Positions 24,892-32,306 of a stretch of DNA of 33,324 bases are shown here, piece by piece (position 1 is the stretch's first letter; every line of letters starts with the position of its first letter). Position numbers and translations under genes: made by a program. Origin of the DNA: LMUY01 sp964244655 (GTDB lineage: Bacteria > Pseudomonadota > Alphaproteobacteria > Acetobacterales > Acetobacteraceae); NCBI GenBank assembly GCA_964244655.1, contig CAXTJU010000038.1:1-33324 (forward strand), in the 5' to 3' direction. The notes under the pieces are model-generated. The model was not told where the DNA came from, did not search any database, and saw only the letters and a list, made by a program, of their open reading frames with translations.

Positions 24892-26430
24892 ATGAGCACG
24901 CTGCGGATGGTGCTGGGCGACCAGTGCAGCGCCGGGCTGTCCGCGCTGCGGGACCTGGACCCGGCGACCGACACGGTGCTGATGGCCGAGGTGCTGGGCG
25001 AGTGCACCTACGTGCGCCACCACCAGAAGAAGATCGTGCTGGTGCTGTCCGCCATGCGCCACTTCGCCCGGGCGCTGCAATCCCGCGGCGTGACGGTCGA
25101 GTACGTGACGCTCGACGACCCGGCGAACACGCAGTCGCTGCGCGGCGAGCTGGTCCGGCTGGCGGCCCGGCTCAAGCCGGACCGGGTGGTGGCGACCGCG
25201 TGCGGCGAGTGGCGGCTGGACCGCGACATGCAGGGCTGGCACGAGGCGGTGGGCCTGGACGTGGAAATCCGCGACGACGACCGTTTCCTGTGCCCGATCC
25301 GGGACTTCCGCGCCTGGGCGCGCGGCAAGACGCAGCTGCGCATGGAGTTCTTCTACCGCGAGATGCGCCGCCGCCACGGCGTGCTGCTGGATGACGGCGC
25401 GCCGGTGGGTGGCCGCTGGAACCTCGACGCCGAGAATCGCAAGCCGCTGCCCAAGGCGGTCACCGCGCCGGAGCCGCCGCACTTCCAGCCGGACGCCATC
25501 ACCGCCGCGGTGATCGAGCTGGTGCGCTCGCGCTTCGGCGACCATTTCGGCACCTGCGACGGCTTCAACCTGCCGGTGACGGCGGCCGAGGCGCAGGCGG
25601 CGCTGAACGACTTCATCGCCAACCGCCTGCCGCAGTTCGGCGATTGGCAGGACGCGATGCGCACCGGCGCTCCGACGCTGTTCCACGCGCTGGTCTCGAC
25701 CTCCATCAACACGGGGCTGCTGGAGCCGCTGCAGGCGTGCCGCGCGGCGGAGGCGGCCTACCGCGCCGGGGTCGCGCCGCTGAACGCGGTGGAGGGCTTC
25801 ATCCGGCAAATCCTCGGCTGGCGGGAGTTCGTGCGCGGCATCTACTGGCTCAAGATGCCGGAGTACGCCGGGCTGAACGCGTTGCAGGCCACCCGCCGCC
25901 TGCCGCAGTTCTACTGGGACGCCAATACCAAGATGAACTGCGTGCACCACGCGGTGGCCGACACGCGGGCGCACGCCTACGCCCACCACATCCAGCGCCT
26001 GATGGTGACCGGCAACTTCGCCCTGATGGCCGGGCTGGACCCGGCGGAGGTCGATGAGTGGTACCTCATCGTGTATGCCGACGCCTATGAGTGGGTGGAG
26101 ATGCCCAACGTGCGCGGCATGGCGCTGTTCGCCGATGGCGGCGTGATCGGCTCCAAGCCGTATGCGTCGTCCGGCGCCTACATCAACCGCATGAGCGACT
26201 ACTGCCGCGGCTGCCACTATGACGTGAAGGACGCGGTGGGCGAGCGCGGCTGCCCGTTCAACGCGCTGTACTGGGACTTCATGGCGCGCCACGCGGCGCG
26301 GTTCGCCGGCAACAACCGGATGCAGATTCCGCTGGCCGCGCTGGCGAAGATGGACCCGGCGCGGGTGGGGCAGATCCGGGCGCGGGCGGCGGGGTTTTTG
26401 GCGGCGATGGAGGCGGGGGAGGTGGTTTAG
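24892..26430 (+). CDS. Fe-S bacterial cryptochrome/(6-4) photolyase (PhrB-like)
   Basis: 512-residue FAD protein of the FeS-BCP/CryPro group, whose studied members repair (6-4) UV photoproducts or act as photoreceptors. It begins LRMVLGDQCSAGL, as usual for the group, and contains TRRLPQFYWDANTKMNC, NFALMAGLDPAEVDEWYLIVYADAYEWVEMPNVRGM and the FAD-pocket GGVIGSKPYASSGAYINRMSDYC. Four cysteines match the cluster ligands of PhrB: one in KMNCVHHA, two in YCRGC and one in RGCPFNALYW. ATG 24892 has AGGAGG immediately upstream and fits the family start; ATG 24877 overlaps the SDR stop. Length is normal. Confidence 0.95.
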   Translation: MSTLRMVLGDQCSAGLSALRDLDPATDTVLMAEVLGECTYVRHHQKKIVLVLSAMRHFARALQSRGVTVEYVTLDDPANTQSLRGELVRLAARLKPDRVVATACGEWRLDRDMQGWHEAVGLDVEIRDDDRFLCPIRDFRAWARGKTQLRMEFFYREMRRRHGVLLDDGAPVGGRWNLDAENRKPLPKAVTAPEPPHFQPDAITAAVIELVRSRFGDHFGTCDGFNLPVTAAEAQAALNDFIANRLPQFGDWQDAMRTGAPTLFHALVSTSINTGLLEPLQACRAAEAAYRAGVAPLNAVEGFIRQILGWREFVRGIYWLKMPEYAGLNALQATRRLPQFYWDANTKMNCVHHAVADTRAHAYAHHIQRLMVTGNFALMAGLDPAEVDEWYLIVYADAYEWVEMPNVRGMALFADGGVIGSKPYASSGAYINRMSDYCRGCHYDVKDAVGERGCPFNALYWDFMARHAARFAGNNRMQIPLAALAKMDPARVGQIRARAAGFLAAMEAGEVV

Positions 26431-26465
26431 CGCTCCTCGCCCTTTGGTGCCGAAGTTTTGCAAGC

Positions 26466-26516
26466 CGTGCCAGATCGCGCAGAAAGCGGCCTGCCTTATT
26501 GGCCGACCCTGGCACG
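26466..26516. other. Imperfect long-range inverted repeat between convergent genes
   Basis: CGTGCCAG (26466-26473) pairs with CTGGCACG (26509-26516), and an inner GGCC (26488-26491) can pair with GGCC (26501-26504). It lies in the 156-bp gap between the photolyase stop (26430) and the stop of the minus-strand small secreted protein (26587). No U-run follows on either strand, so it is only a possible factor-dependent terminator structure. I see nothing else in this gap. Confidence 0.3.
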
Positions 26517-26586
26517 AATGGGGCATCGCGCTGTCAGCTTAGGGGTTGATCTTCCATGCGGAAGAGCACTGGAACTTTTCCCGTCA

Positions 26587-27066
26587 CTATTTCGTACGTG
26601 TGAGCATGTACAAGTAACCGTTACCGAAGCCAAATACCATATGATTGATATCCAGCATAACGGCGTCTACGCATCCTATGCCGCCGCCGTCATAGACCAG
26701 AGTGTTTGCCTTTCCAAAGGCGGCGCGGATCACCTTCTTTGGCAGAATGAGGCCAGAGATAGTCTGGCCGCCCCAGATGCCATGCTCAAGGTCGTCGTTG
26801 GGTATCGCTGTCAGCGTCGGATGCACAATCTGGCAGGTGTCATGGGCGCTGACGACGGTCGTGTCGGACCAAATCACTTTTGTGCCTAATGCAGCATGGT
26901 AATCCACATTGCCCACCACGTCGCTTGAGCCGACCATGCGAGACACGATCCATTGACCCTTGAAGTCATCTGGAGTGTATGCCCGAGCAGGTTGCAGCCA
27001 AGACACCGATGCAAGCATCGCAAGCAGCAATAGGACTATTCTGGTTGCCAACATTGAAGATAACAC
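26587..27066 (-). CDS. Small exported protein; candidate immunity partner of the muramidase
   Basis: 159 residues. The GTG start shares a base with the muramidase stop (TAGTG), and an ATG at 27054 also fits. The N-terminus is a signal peptide (ATRIVLLLLAMLASVSWLQPARA), leaving a mature protein of about 130 residues rich in beta-strands: DDFKGQWIVSRMVGSSDVVG, GTKVIWSDTTVVSAHDTCQIVHP, WGGQTISGLILPKKVIRAAFG, NTLVYDGGGIGCVDAVML, and GNGYLYMLTRTK. Two cysteines could form a disulfide. The FKGxW opening recalls lipocalin-like lysozyme inhibitors, but I recognise no family. The gene is markedly AT-richer than its surroundings. Being exported and directly downstream of a peptidoglycan hydrolase is what an immunity protein would look like; this is inference. 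Confidence 0.78.
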   Translation of the reverse strand: MLSSMLATRIVLLLLAMLASVSWLQPARAYTPDDFKGQWIVSRMVGSSDVVGNVDYHAALGTKVIWSDTTVVSAHDTCQIVHPTLTAIPNDDLEHGIWGGQTISGLILPKKVIRAAFGKANTLVYDGGGIGCVDAVMLDINHMVFGFGNGYLYMLTRTK

Positions 27067-27851
27067 TAATGATCGAACGGAGTTGCTTCGCGCTCGCGTC
27101 TATTTATTAGACCTCGGCTTACCACGAGTGGCCCCACTGGGTTTCTCTGTGCGTCACGAGGTTGTATGTGAATTTGTGCCCGTAGCTCCCTCGCCACGCC
27201 AGGATCGTCGTTGTGGTTCGCCCGGTCCAAGATGAGCCTAGCACCTGTAGCGCCAAGGTTGAATGTGGCTGACACCAGCGAGTCGAATTGCTCTTGGGTC
27301 AGCTGCCTGTCGGGCACTCGTTGGCGCACCGCGTTTTCGGCATTGTGCAAGCGCCTTTGGAACTCCGCCTCGTTGGCTTGCTGATCAACTGGGCGGGCTG
27401 CCTCTGCCGGCGTGCATGGACCCGGATGAACCAGGATGCCCGTTCCGCGGGTGCAGTTGTTTGCCGCATCGTCGTAGTAACCGCCGCCATTCCTTTGCCC
27501 CTCGCTGACCCGCAGCGCCGCTGTTCCCGCGGCGCTGGTGCTCATGCCCGCATTGGCATTTGCCGCTGCAACTGGCACCGCTCCGGCCGGGGCCGGCACT
27601 GGCGATGCCGAACGGGCTGGCTGGCTTGTCTCCCCTCCTGCCTGCGCGAGCACAATGGGCGCTGAGGCTGGTGCGGCTGCGGGACCATCGTCGCCACCAG
27701 CCCGGCTTAGCCGAGCCTCGTCCAAAGCGTCCTGGAAACGGGCTGCACTGCCAGCCGTCTCGCTGTCACCGGTTTGCCCGTCCAGCGCCGGGCTGTAGCC
27801 GGAAGGGGGGCTGTAGCCGGATGACGTTCCTAAGCTGTCCAGGTCGGCCAT
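27066..27851 (-). CDS. GH24 (phage-type) muramidase with long disordered N-terminus
   Basis: 261 residues. About 110 N-terminal residues are low-complexity Ser/Gly/Pro/Ala-rich (SGYSPPSGYSP, then APASAPIVLAQAGG, then PVPAPAGAVPVAAANANAG) with no signal peptide. A GH24 lysozyme domain follows: LRVSEGQRNGGGYYDDAANNCTRGTGILVHPGPCT, holding the Glu...Asp...Thr triad pattern and the phage-like LVHxGPC, then LTQEQFDSLVSATFNLGATG, and finally GLINRREREATPF, the usual end of the domain. The usual GYGH after the catalytic Thr reads GTGI. It cuts the glycan strands of peptidoglycan. Without a signal peptide or phage neighbours it would need a dedicated export route, such as a type VI system. It is coupled to a downstream exported protein. 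Confidence 0.87.
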   Translation of the reverse strand: MADLDSLGTSSGYSPPSGYSPALDGQTGDSETAGSAARFQDALDEARLSRAGGDDGPAAAPASAPIVLAQAGGETSQPARSASPVPAPAGAVPVAAANANAGMSTSAAGTAALRVSEGQRNGGGYYDDAANNCTRGTGILVHPGPCTPAEAARPVDQQANEAEFQRRLHNAENAVRQRVPDRQLTQEQFDSLVSATFNLGATGARLILDRANHNDDPGVARELRAQIHIQPRDAQRNPVGPLVVSRGLINRREREATPFDH

Positions 27852-28020
27852 GTGTTGGAGTCCCGTGATTTGAGATCAAAGGGCAGATTAAAGCAACGTT
27901 CGATGGGGCGAACGTGCCCGAGCAGGCAGAAGCGTGCAAGAGAGCCTGAAGCGTCGCCCTGACCGCTTGCGCCCCACCTGCCCCGCATGGTGTCTGCCCC
28001 TGTCCAGCCCGGAGTTATCC

Positions 28021-28890
28021 ATGAGCCGCATCGCCTACGTGAACGGCCGCTACCTGCCTCAATCGGAAGCAAGCGTGAACGTGGAGGACCGCGGCTACCA
28101 GTTCGCCGATGGCATCTACGAGGTGGTCTACCTGGCAGCCGGGCGCTTCCTGGATGAAGACCTGCACATGGCCCGGCTGGAACGCTCGCTGGCCGAGGTC
28201 GCCATCGCCCCGCCGATGGGCCGCGCCGCGCTGCGCCGGGTGCTGCTGGAAGTGGTGCGGCGCAACCGGCTGCGGGACGGGCTGGTGTACATGCAAGTCA
28301 CCCGTGGGGTCGCCCGGCGGGACCACGCCTTCCCCAAGCAGCCGGTGCCGCCCGCCCTGGTGGTGACCTGCCGCCGCACGCCGCCCTACCCGGCGGACGC
28401 GGAGGGCTGGGCGGCGTCGGCCATCACAGCACCGGACCAGCGCTGGGCGCGCTGCGACATCAAGTCCGTGGCGTTGCTGCCCAACGTGCTGGCCAAGCAG
28501 GCGGCACGGCAGGCGGGCGCCTACGAGGCCATCCTGGTGACGCCGGACGGCCAGGTGACGGAGGGCGCGTCCACCACCGTGTGGGCGGTGGATGCGGCTG
28601 GCACGTTGCGCACCCGGCAGCTCGGCCGCGCCATCCTGCCGGGCTGCACCCGCGCCTCGCTGATCGCGCAGATGGCCGAGCGCGGCATCGTCGCGGAGGA
28701 GCGGGCGGTCAGCGAGGCGGAGCTGCGCGCGGCGCGGGAGGTGTTCCTGACCAGCGCCACCTCCTTCGTGAAGCCGATCACCCGGCTGGACGGCGCGCCG
28801 GTGGGCGACGGCGCGGTCGGGCCCGTCACCCGGCAGCTGTTCGCGCTGTTCGCGCAACATGTGGGTAGCGGAATGAACACTCCGGCATAG
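28021..28890 (+). CDS. dat: D-amino-acid aminotransferase (class IV)
   Basis: 289-residue PLP enzyme of fold type IV. It shows VEDRGYQFADGIYEVVYLAAGRFLDEDLHMARLERSL at the N-terminus, RDHAFPKQ, the Schiff-base lysine in DIKSVALLPNVLAKQAA, the PLP-binding EGASTTVWAV, and ILPGCTRASLI. These match bacterial D-alanine/D-glutamate aminotransferases, which make D-amino acids for peptidoglycan; branched-chain aminotransferases differ in the RGYQFADGIYEV region. ATG 28021 has GGAG six nt upstream. The gene directly before hfq-hflX is a familiar order in Rhodospirillales, where the ntr regulators commonly lie close by; they are not in this window. Confidence 0.93.
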   Translation: MSRIAYVNGRYLPQSEASVNVEDRGYQFADGIYEVVYLAAGRFLDEDLHMARLERSLAEVAIAPPMGRAALRRVLLEVVRRNRLRDGLVYMQVTRGVARRDHAFPKQPVPPALVVTCRRTPPYPADAEGWAASAITAPDQRWARCDIKSVALLPNVLAKQAARQAGAYEAILVTPDGQVTEGASTTVWAVDAAGTLRTRQLGRAILPGCTRASLIAQMAERGIVAEERAVSEAELRAAREVFLTSATSFVKPITRLDGAPVGDGAVGPVTRQLFALFAQHVGSGMNTPA

Positions 28891-29019
28891 TGGCACGCGC
28901 GATGCTTGCTTCGCAGCACCCGTCAGCTACATCTGGCGGGCGCGGCCGGGACCTGTGTGCCCGGTTCGGTGTCAAAAACCCTAGGCTTGGCTAAATCAAC
29001 AACATAAGGAGTTGGCCCA

Positions 29020-29331
29020 ATGGCCAGCGAAAAGACCCAGAACGTGCAGGACGTGTTCCTGAACCACGTCCGCAAGACCAAGGCGCCGGTGACGGTGTTC
29101 CTCGTCAACGGCGTGAAGCTGCAAGGCATCATCACCTGGTTCGACAACTTCTCCGTGCTGCTGCGCCGCGACGGGCACACCCAGCTGGTGTACAAGCACG
29201 CCATCAGCACCGTGATGCCGGGCGCCCCGATCCAGCTGTTCGACGCGGCGAAGGCCGAAGCGGGCGCGCCAGCCTCGTCCACCCTGACGGCCCCGGTGCG
29301 GGAGATGGTGTCTGACGACGTCATCCTCTGA
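29020..29331 (+). CDS. hfq: RNA chaperone Hfq
   Basis: 103 residues. Hexameric Sm-like protein that helps small RNAs pair with mRNAs. The Sm1 motif VFLVNGVKLQGIITWFDNFSVLLRR and Sm2 YKHAISTVMP are intact; the Q8-like residue is in KTQNVQDVFLN. The short alanine-rich C-terminal tail (AKAEAGAPASSTLTAPVREMVSDDVIL) is a little longer than in rhizobial Hfq (about 80 residues). The ribosome site is strong (AAGGAG, 8 nt). The 129-bp upstream gap should hold the promoter, but I cannot point to convincing -35/-10 boxes. The hflX reading frame probably begins inside its 3' end. Confidence 0.98.
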   Translation: MASEKTQNVQDVFLNHVRKTKAPVTVFLVNGVKLQGIITWFDNFSVLLRRDGHTQLVYKHAISTVMPGAPIQLFDAAKAEAGAPASSTLTAPVREMVSDDVIL

Positions 29332-30610
29332 GACCTCGGCCGGCCCGACCCGGGCCGCCGTGATCCTGCCGTGGGAGCGTCCGGACCGTTCGGACGCCTC
29401 CCGCGCCGCGGACGCGAAGCTGGCGGAGGCGGTGGGTCTCGCCGCCTCCATCGGGCTCGACGTGGTGCACACCGCCGTGCTGCCGCTGCGCGCGCGCCGC
29501 TCCTCCAGCCTGCTGGGCGAGGGCCAGGTCGCCACGCAGCACGACGCGATCGAGGAGGCGCGCGTCACCGTTGCCATCGTGGACGCCGCCCTCTCGCCGG
29601 TGCAGCAGCGCAACCTGGAGCGCGCCTGGGAGTGCAAGGTGATCGACCGCACCGGGCTGATCCTGGATATCTTCGGCGAGCGCGCCCGCACCCGGGAAGG
29701 CTCGCTGCAAGTCGAGCTGGCGCACCTGGACTACCAGCGCAGCCGGCTCGTGCGGTCCTGGACCCACTTGGAGCGGCAGCGCGGCGGCTTCGGCTTCCTC
29801 GGCGGACCCGGCGAGACGCAGATCGAGGCCGACCGCCGGCTCATCACCGACCGCATCGTGCGCCTCAAGAAGGAGATCGGGCAGGTGCGCCGCACCCGTG
29901 GGCTGCACCGCAGCGCCCGCACCCGCACGCCGCTGCCTGTGGTGGCCCTGGTGGGCTACACCAACGCCGGCAAATCCACCCTGTTCAACGCCCTGACGGG
30001 GGCGGACGTGCACGCGCAGGACCAGCTGTTCGCCACCCTGGACCCGACCATGCGCGGCCTGCGCCTGCCCTCGGGCCGCCGGGTCGTGCTGTCGGACACG
30101 GTGGGGTTCATCAGCGAGCTGCCGACCGAGCTGGTCGCCGCCTTCCGCGCCACGCTGGAGGAGGTGGCGCAGGCCGACGTGATCCTGCACGTGCGCGACG
30201 CCGCCCATCCGGACAGCATGGCCCAGCGCGCCGACGTGCTAGCGGTGCTGGACGGCATGGAAAAGGAGGACGCCATCGACGGCGAGTGGCCGCGCCGCAC
30301 CATCGAGGTGCTGAACAAGGCCGACCTGCTGGGCGGGGCGCAGAACGTGCCACCGCGCGAGGGCGCCGTGCCGATCTCCGCCGTCACCGGGGAGGGCCTG
30401 CCCGGCCTGCTGGCCGCGATCGACGCGCGGCTCGCGGCGGGCATGCAGCAGGCGGACTATGCCCTGGCGCCCGCGGACGGCGCCGGCATCGCCTGGCTGT
30501 ACGAGCACGGCGAGGTGGTCGAGCGGGCGGACGGGGAGGACGCGATCCGCCTGCGCGTGCGCCTGCTGCCGGCCGACCGGGCGCGGTTCGAGCACCGGGG
30601 CGCCGCGTGA
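29312..30610 (+). CDS. hflX: GTPase HflX
   Basis: Ribosome-associated GTPase that splits stalled or stress-arrested 70S ribosomes. The N-terminal HflX domain (LRARRSSSLLGEGQ, DRTGLILDIFGERARTREGSLQVELAHLDYQRSRL) carries the glycine-rich GGFGFLGGPGETQIEADRR, then the G domain: GYTNAGKSTLFN (G1), DPTMRG (G2 region), LSDTVGFI (G3) and LNKADLL (G4). The GTG at 29360 removes part of the first strand and has no ribosome site. A CTG at 29312, inside hfq, has GGGAG seven nt upstream and restores TRAAVILPWER, so I prefer it (432 residues; 416 from the GTG). hfq-hflX is a classic pair. The stop overlaps the next gene. Confidence 0.95.
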   Translation: MTTSSSETSAGPTRAAVILPWERPDRSDASRAADAKLAEAVGLAASIGLDVVHTAVLPLRARRSSSLLGEGQVATQHDAIEEARVTVAIVDAALSPVQQRNLERAWECKVIDRTGLILDIFGERARTREGSLQVELAHLDYQRSRLVRSWTHLERQRGGFGFLGGPGETQIEADRRLITDRIVRLKKEIGQVRRTRGLHRSARTRTPLPVVALVGYTNAGKSTLFNALTGADVHAQDQLFATLDPTMRGLRLPSGRRVVLSDTVGFISELPTELVAAFRATLEEVAQADVILHVRDAAHPDSMAQRADVLAVLDGMEKEDAIDGEWPRRTIEVLNKADLLGGAQNVPPREGAVPISAVTGEGLPGLLAAIDARLAAGMQQADYALAPADGAGIAWLYEHGEVVERADGEDAIRLRVRLLPADRARFEHRGAA

Positions 30611-31443
30611 TCGACGAGGCAGCTTTGGGCGACATCGTCCAGCTGATCCGGGCGGCGGCGCGGGTCGAGGTGATGCCGCGCTTCCGCAACCTGCAGCCCG
30701 GCATGATCCGCACCAAGTCCAGCCCCACCGACCTGGTGACGGAGGCGGACGAGGCGGCGGAGGCCATGATCACCACCGGGCTGCGCCGCCTGTTCCCCGG
30801 CTGCCTGGTGGTGGGCGAGGAAGCCTGCGCCGCCGACCCGGCGCTGCTGGGCCGGCTCGGCGAAGGCGGGCTGGCCTTCGTGGTGGACCCGATCGACGGC
30901 ACTTCCAACTACTGCGCCGGCCTGCCGCTGTTCGGCATGATGGCGGCGGCGGTGCTGGACGGCGCCGTGGTCGCCTCCGTGATCCACGACCCGGTGATCG
31001 ACGACACCGCCGTGGCGCTGCGCGGCGGGGGGGCCTGGGGCCTCACCCCCGTCGGCGGCCGCACCCGGCTGCGCGTGTCCGCCGCCACGGACCCGTCCCG
31101 CATGACGGGCTGCCTGTCCTGGCGCTACATGAAGGAGCCGTGGCGCGGTGCGGTGATGCGCAACATGGCCGGGCTCGCCGGCGTGGCCGACTACCGCTGC
31201 GCCGCCCACGAATACCGCATGCTGGCCGCCGGGCATTGCGACTACCTGGTGTTCAACCGGCTGATGCCGTGGGACCACCTGCCGGGCTGGCTGCTGCACC
31301 AGGAGGCGGGCGGGCATTCGGCGCATTTCGACAGCTCGCCGTTGCGGGTGACGGACACCGGGGGCGGGCTGGTGTGCGCGCCGAGTGAGGCGAGTTATGC
31401 GGCTCTGACGGGGATGTTGTTCGAGGGTGCGCAAACGGCGTGA
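30607..31443 (+). CDS. Inositol monophosphatase family protein
   Basis: 278 residues from a GTG overlapping the hflX stop (GTGA). Metal-binding motifs of the family are visible: VTEADEAAE and VVGEEA (first Glu), DPIDGTSNYCAGLPLFG (the DPIDGT signature), and at the C-terminus LVFNRLMPWDHLPGWLLHQEAGGHSAHFD, in which the conserved WDxxPG Asp is present. Such magnesium phosphatases act on inositol phosphate, PAP, histidinol phosphate or fructose bisphosphate. The sequence alone does not tell which, though the sharing of a transcript with hflX is common in alphaproteobacteria. Confidence 0.92.
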   Translation: MIDEAALGDIVQLIRAAARVEVMPRFRNLQPGMIRTKSSPTDLVTEADEAAEAMITTGLRRLFPGCLVVGEEACAADPALLGRLGEGGLAFVVDPIDGTSNYCAGLPLFGMMAAAVLDGAVVASVIHDPVIDDTAVALRGGGAWGLTPVGGRTRLRVSAATDPSRMTGCLSWRYMKEPWRGAVMRNMAGLAGVADYRCAAHEYRMLAAGHCDYLVFNRLMPWDHLPGWLLHQEAGGHSAHFDSSPLRVTDTGGGLVCAPSEASYAALTGMLFEGAQTA

Positions 31444-31485
31444 CGCGGCTGCGCTTCATGGTCAATGGCGATCCATCACTCCGTC

Positions 31486-31508
31486 ATGACCGGGCTTGAC
31501 CCGTTCAT
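31486..31508. repeat. REP-like palindrome of the alphaproteobacterial GGGCTTGACCC type
   Basis: Arms ATGACCGGG (31486-31494) and CCCGTTCAT (31500-31508) with a CTTGA loop and one internal mismatch form a hairpin. The wording CCGTCATGACCGGGCTTGACCCG...TCATCCATG is a form seen repeatedly between genes in alphaproteobacterial genomes. Only one copy is in this window. It lies between the convergent ends of the phosphatase and the broken HNH gene. Confidence 0.6.
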
Positions 31509-31559
31509 CCATGCGCTTGCTGCCGTGATAGCATTAGCATCAGAGGCATGCTGACTGCC

Positions 31560-32174
31560 TCACCCAAGGCGCTCAAGACCGTCCCAATGACCCTGGCGAG
31601 GCTCGTGTGAGCCTGGATGGATCAAGCCAACTTCCTCCAACGTGTAATGCATGCGGCCGTAATTGCATGCGGCGCAGGTAAGATAAACGTTTTCGATTTC
31701 GCTGGTACCGCCGCGCGAATGCAGCAGGATATGATCGTATTGTGCCCACATGCATTGGAAGGCGGCATGTTGAAGCGTGTTCCGGTTTCCCCATTGAACC
31801 GTCTCGGGATATAGCCCTTTCAGCCTCGCTCTTACTTCTGCCCTGATGACCGGTATCTTGCAAAAACGGCAGTAATAACCGTCTCTTTGATGGACCAAAC
31901 GCTTCACCTCACTGTTTGGGGCATGAGGTTTGGCACGTTGCTCTTTTGGCAGAATAACAGGTGCGTCTTGGATGGAACGATACTGTGTGTAGGGGCTTCT
32001 CTTTCCTCAAACGGAGTCGGTCCAGGTCCAGATGCATTGTCTATTGGCGCGTTGAAGCAGTTCGCCCGCAACGTCCCGCTCACCTCGGAGGTGAGCAGAG
32101 ACAGCATCATCTAACCAGCCGGCAGCCTCCTCGATTTCCGGGATTGGCGCGCGAAAGCTGTAGCGGAGGGTCAT
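31560..32174 (-). pseudogene. HNH endonuclease gene interrupted by one in-frame TGA
   Basis: Reading the minus strand from ATG 32174 gives MTLRYSFRAPIPEIEEAAGW...IWTWTDSV, then TGA (32009-32007), then the same frame continues without a break as GKRSPYTQYRSIQDAPVILPKEQ...VKRLVHQRDGYYCRFC and the HNH domain to 31560. The downstream part holds CRFC, the HNH core QYDHILLHSRGGTSEIENVYLTCAACNYGR (Asp-His, Asn, second CxxC) and ends LEEVGL...WDGLERLG. In HNH relatives as I remember them, Trp follows the WTxSx segment, so TGA probably replaces TGG. A GTG at 31907 could still start a 115-residue HNH fragment. The region is AT-richer than its neighbours. It is probably a host or mobile-element nuclease relic; readthrough cannot be excluded. 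Confidence 0.78.
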
Positions 32175-32306
32175 GGCGGTTGCACCAAAGGTCCGCGGCA
32201 CAACGGCCCACCCCTATTTCGGAACTGCTAAGAAAGTCATGCACGACGTTTACCGTGACCGGCCAGACTTTGACGGGTAGGCAGAAGGTGAAAGCCATTC
32301 CCCCGT

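Noticed and set aside
27066..27851. Prophage endolysin as part of a phage remnant
   Set aside because: No holin, tail, capsid, integrase or attachment site is seen nearby, and the long Pro/Ala-rich N-terminus is unusual for an endolysin. It remains possible but is not the preferred reading.
28891..29019. Promoter boxes upstream of hfq
   Set aside because: Several TTG- and TAAAT-like words occur, but no pair has good spacing and match, so no promoter was listed.
31904..32110. 68-codon minus-strand frame ending in GTGA overlap with the short HNH frame
   Set aside because: At first it suggested an upstream coupled gene, but the HNH frame itself is open through this region except for one TGA and encodes a better protein sequence, so the 68-codon frame is probably out-of-frame noise.
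32173..32286. 37-codon plus-strand frame (MAVAPKVRGTTAHPYFG...) with GGAGG upstream, ending TAG
   Set aside because: It reads plausibly but is short, the GGAGG is only 3 nt from the ATG, and it starts within the 5' end of the broken HNH gene. Without conservation data it is not supported.
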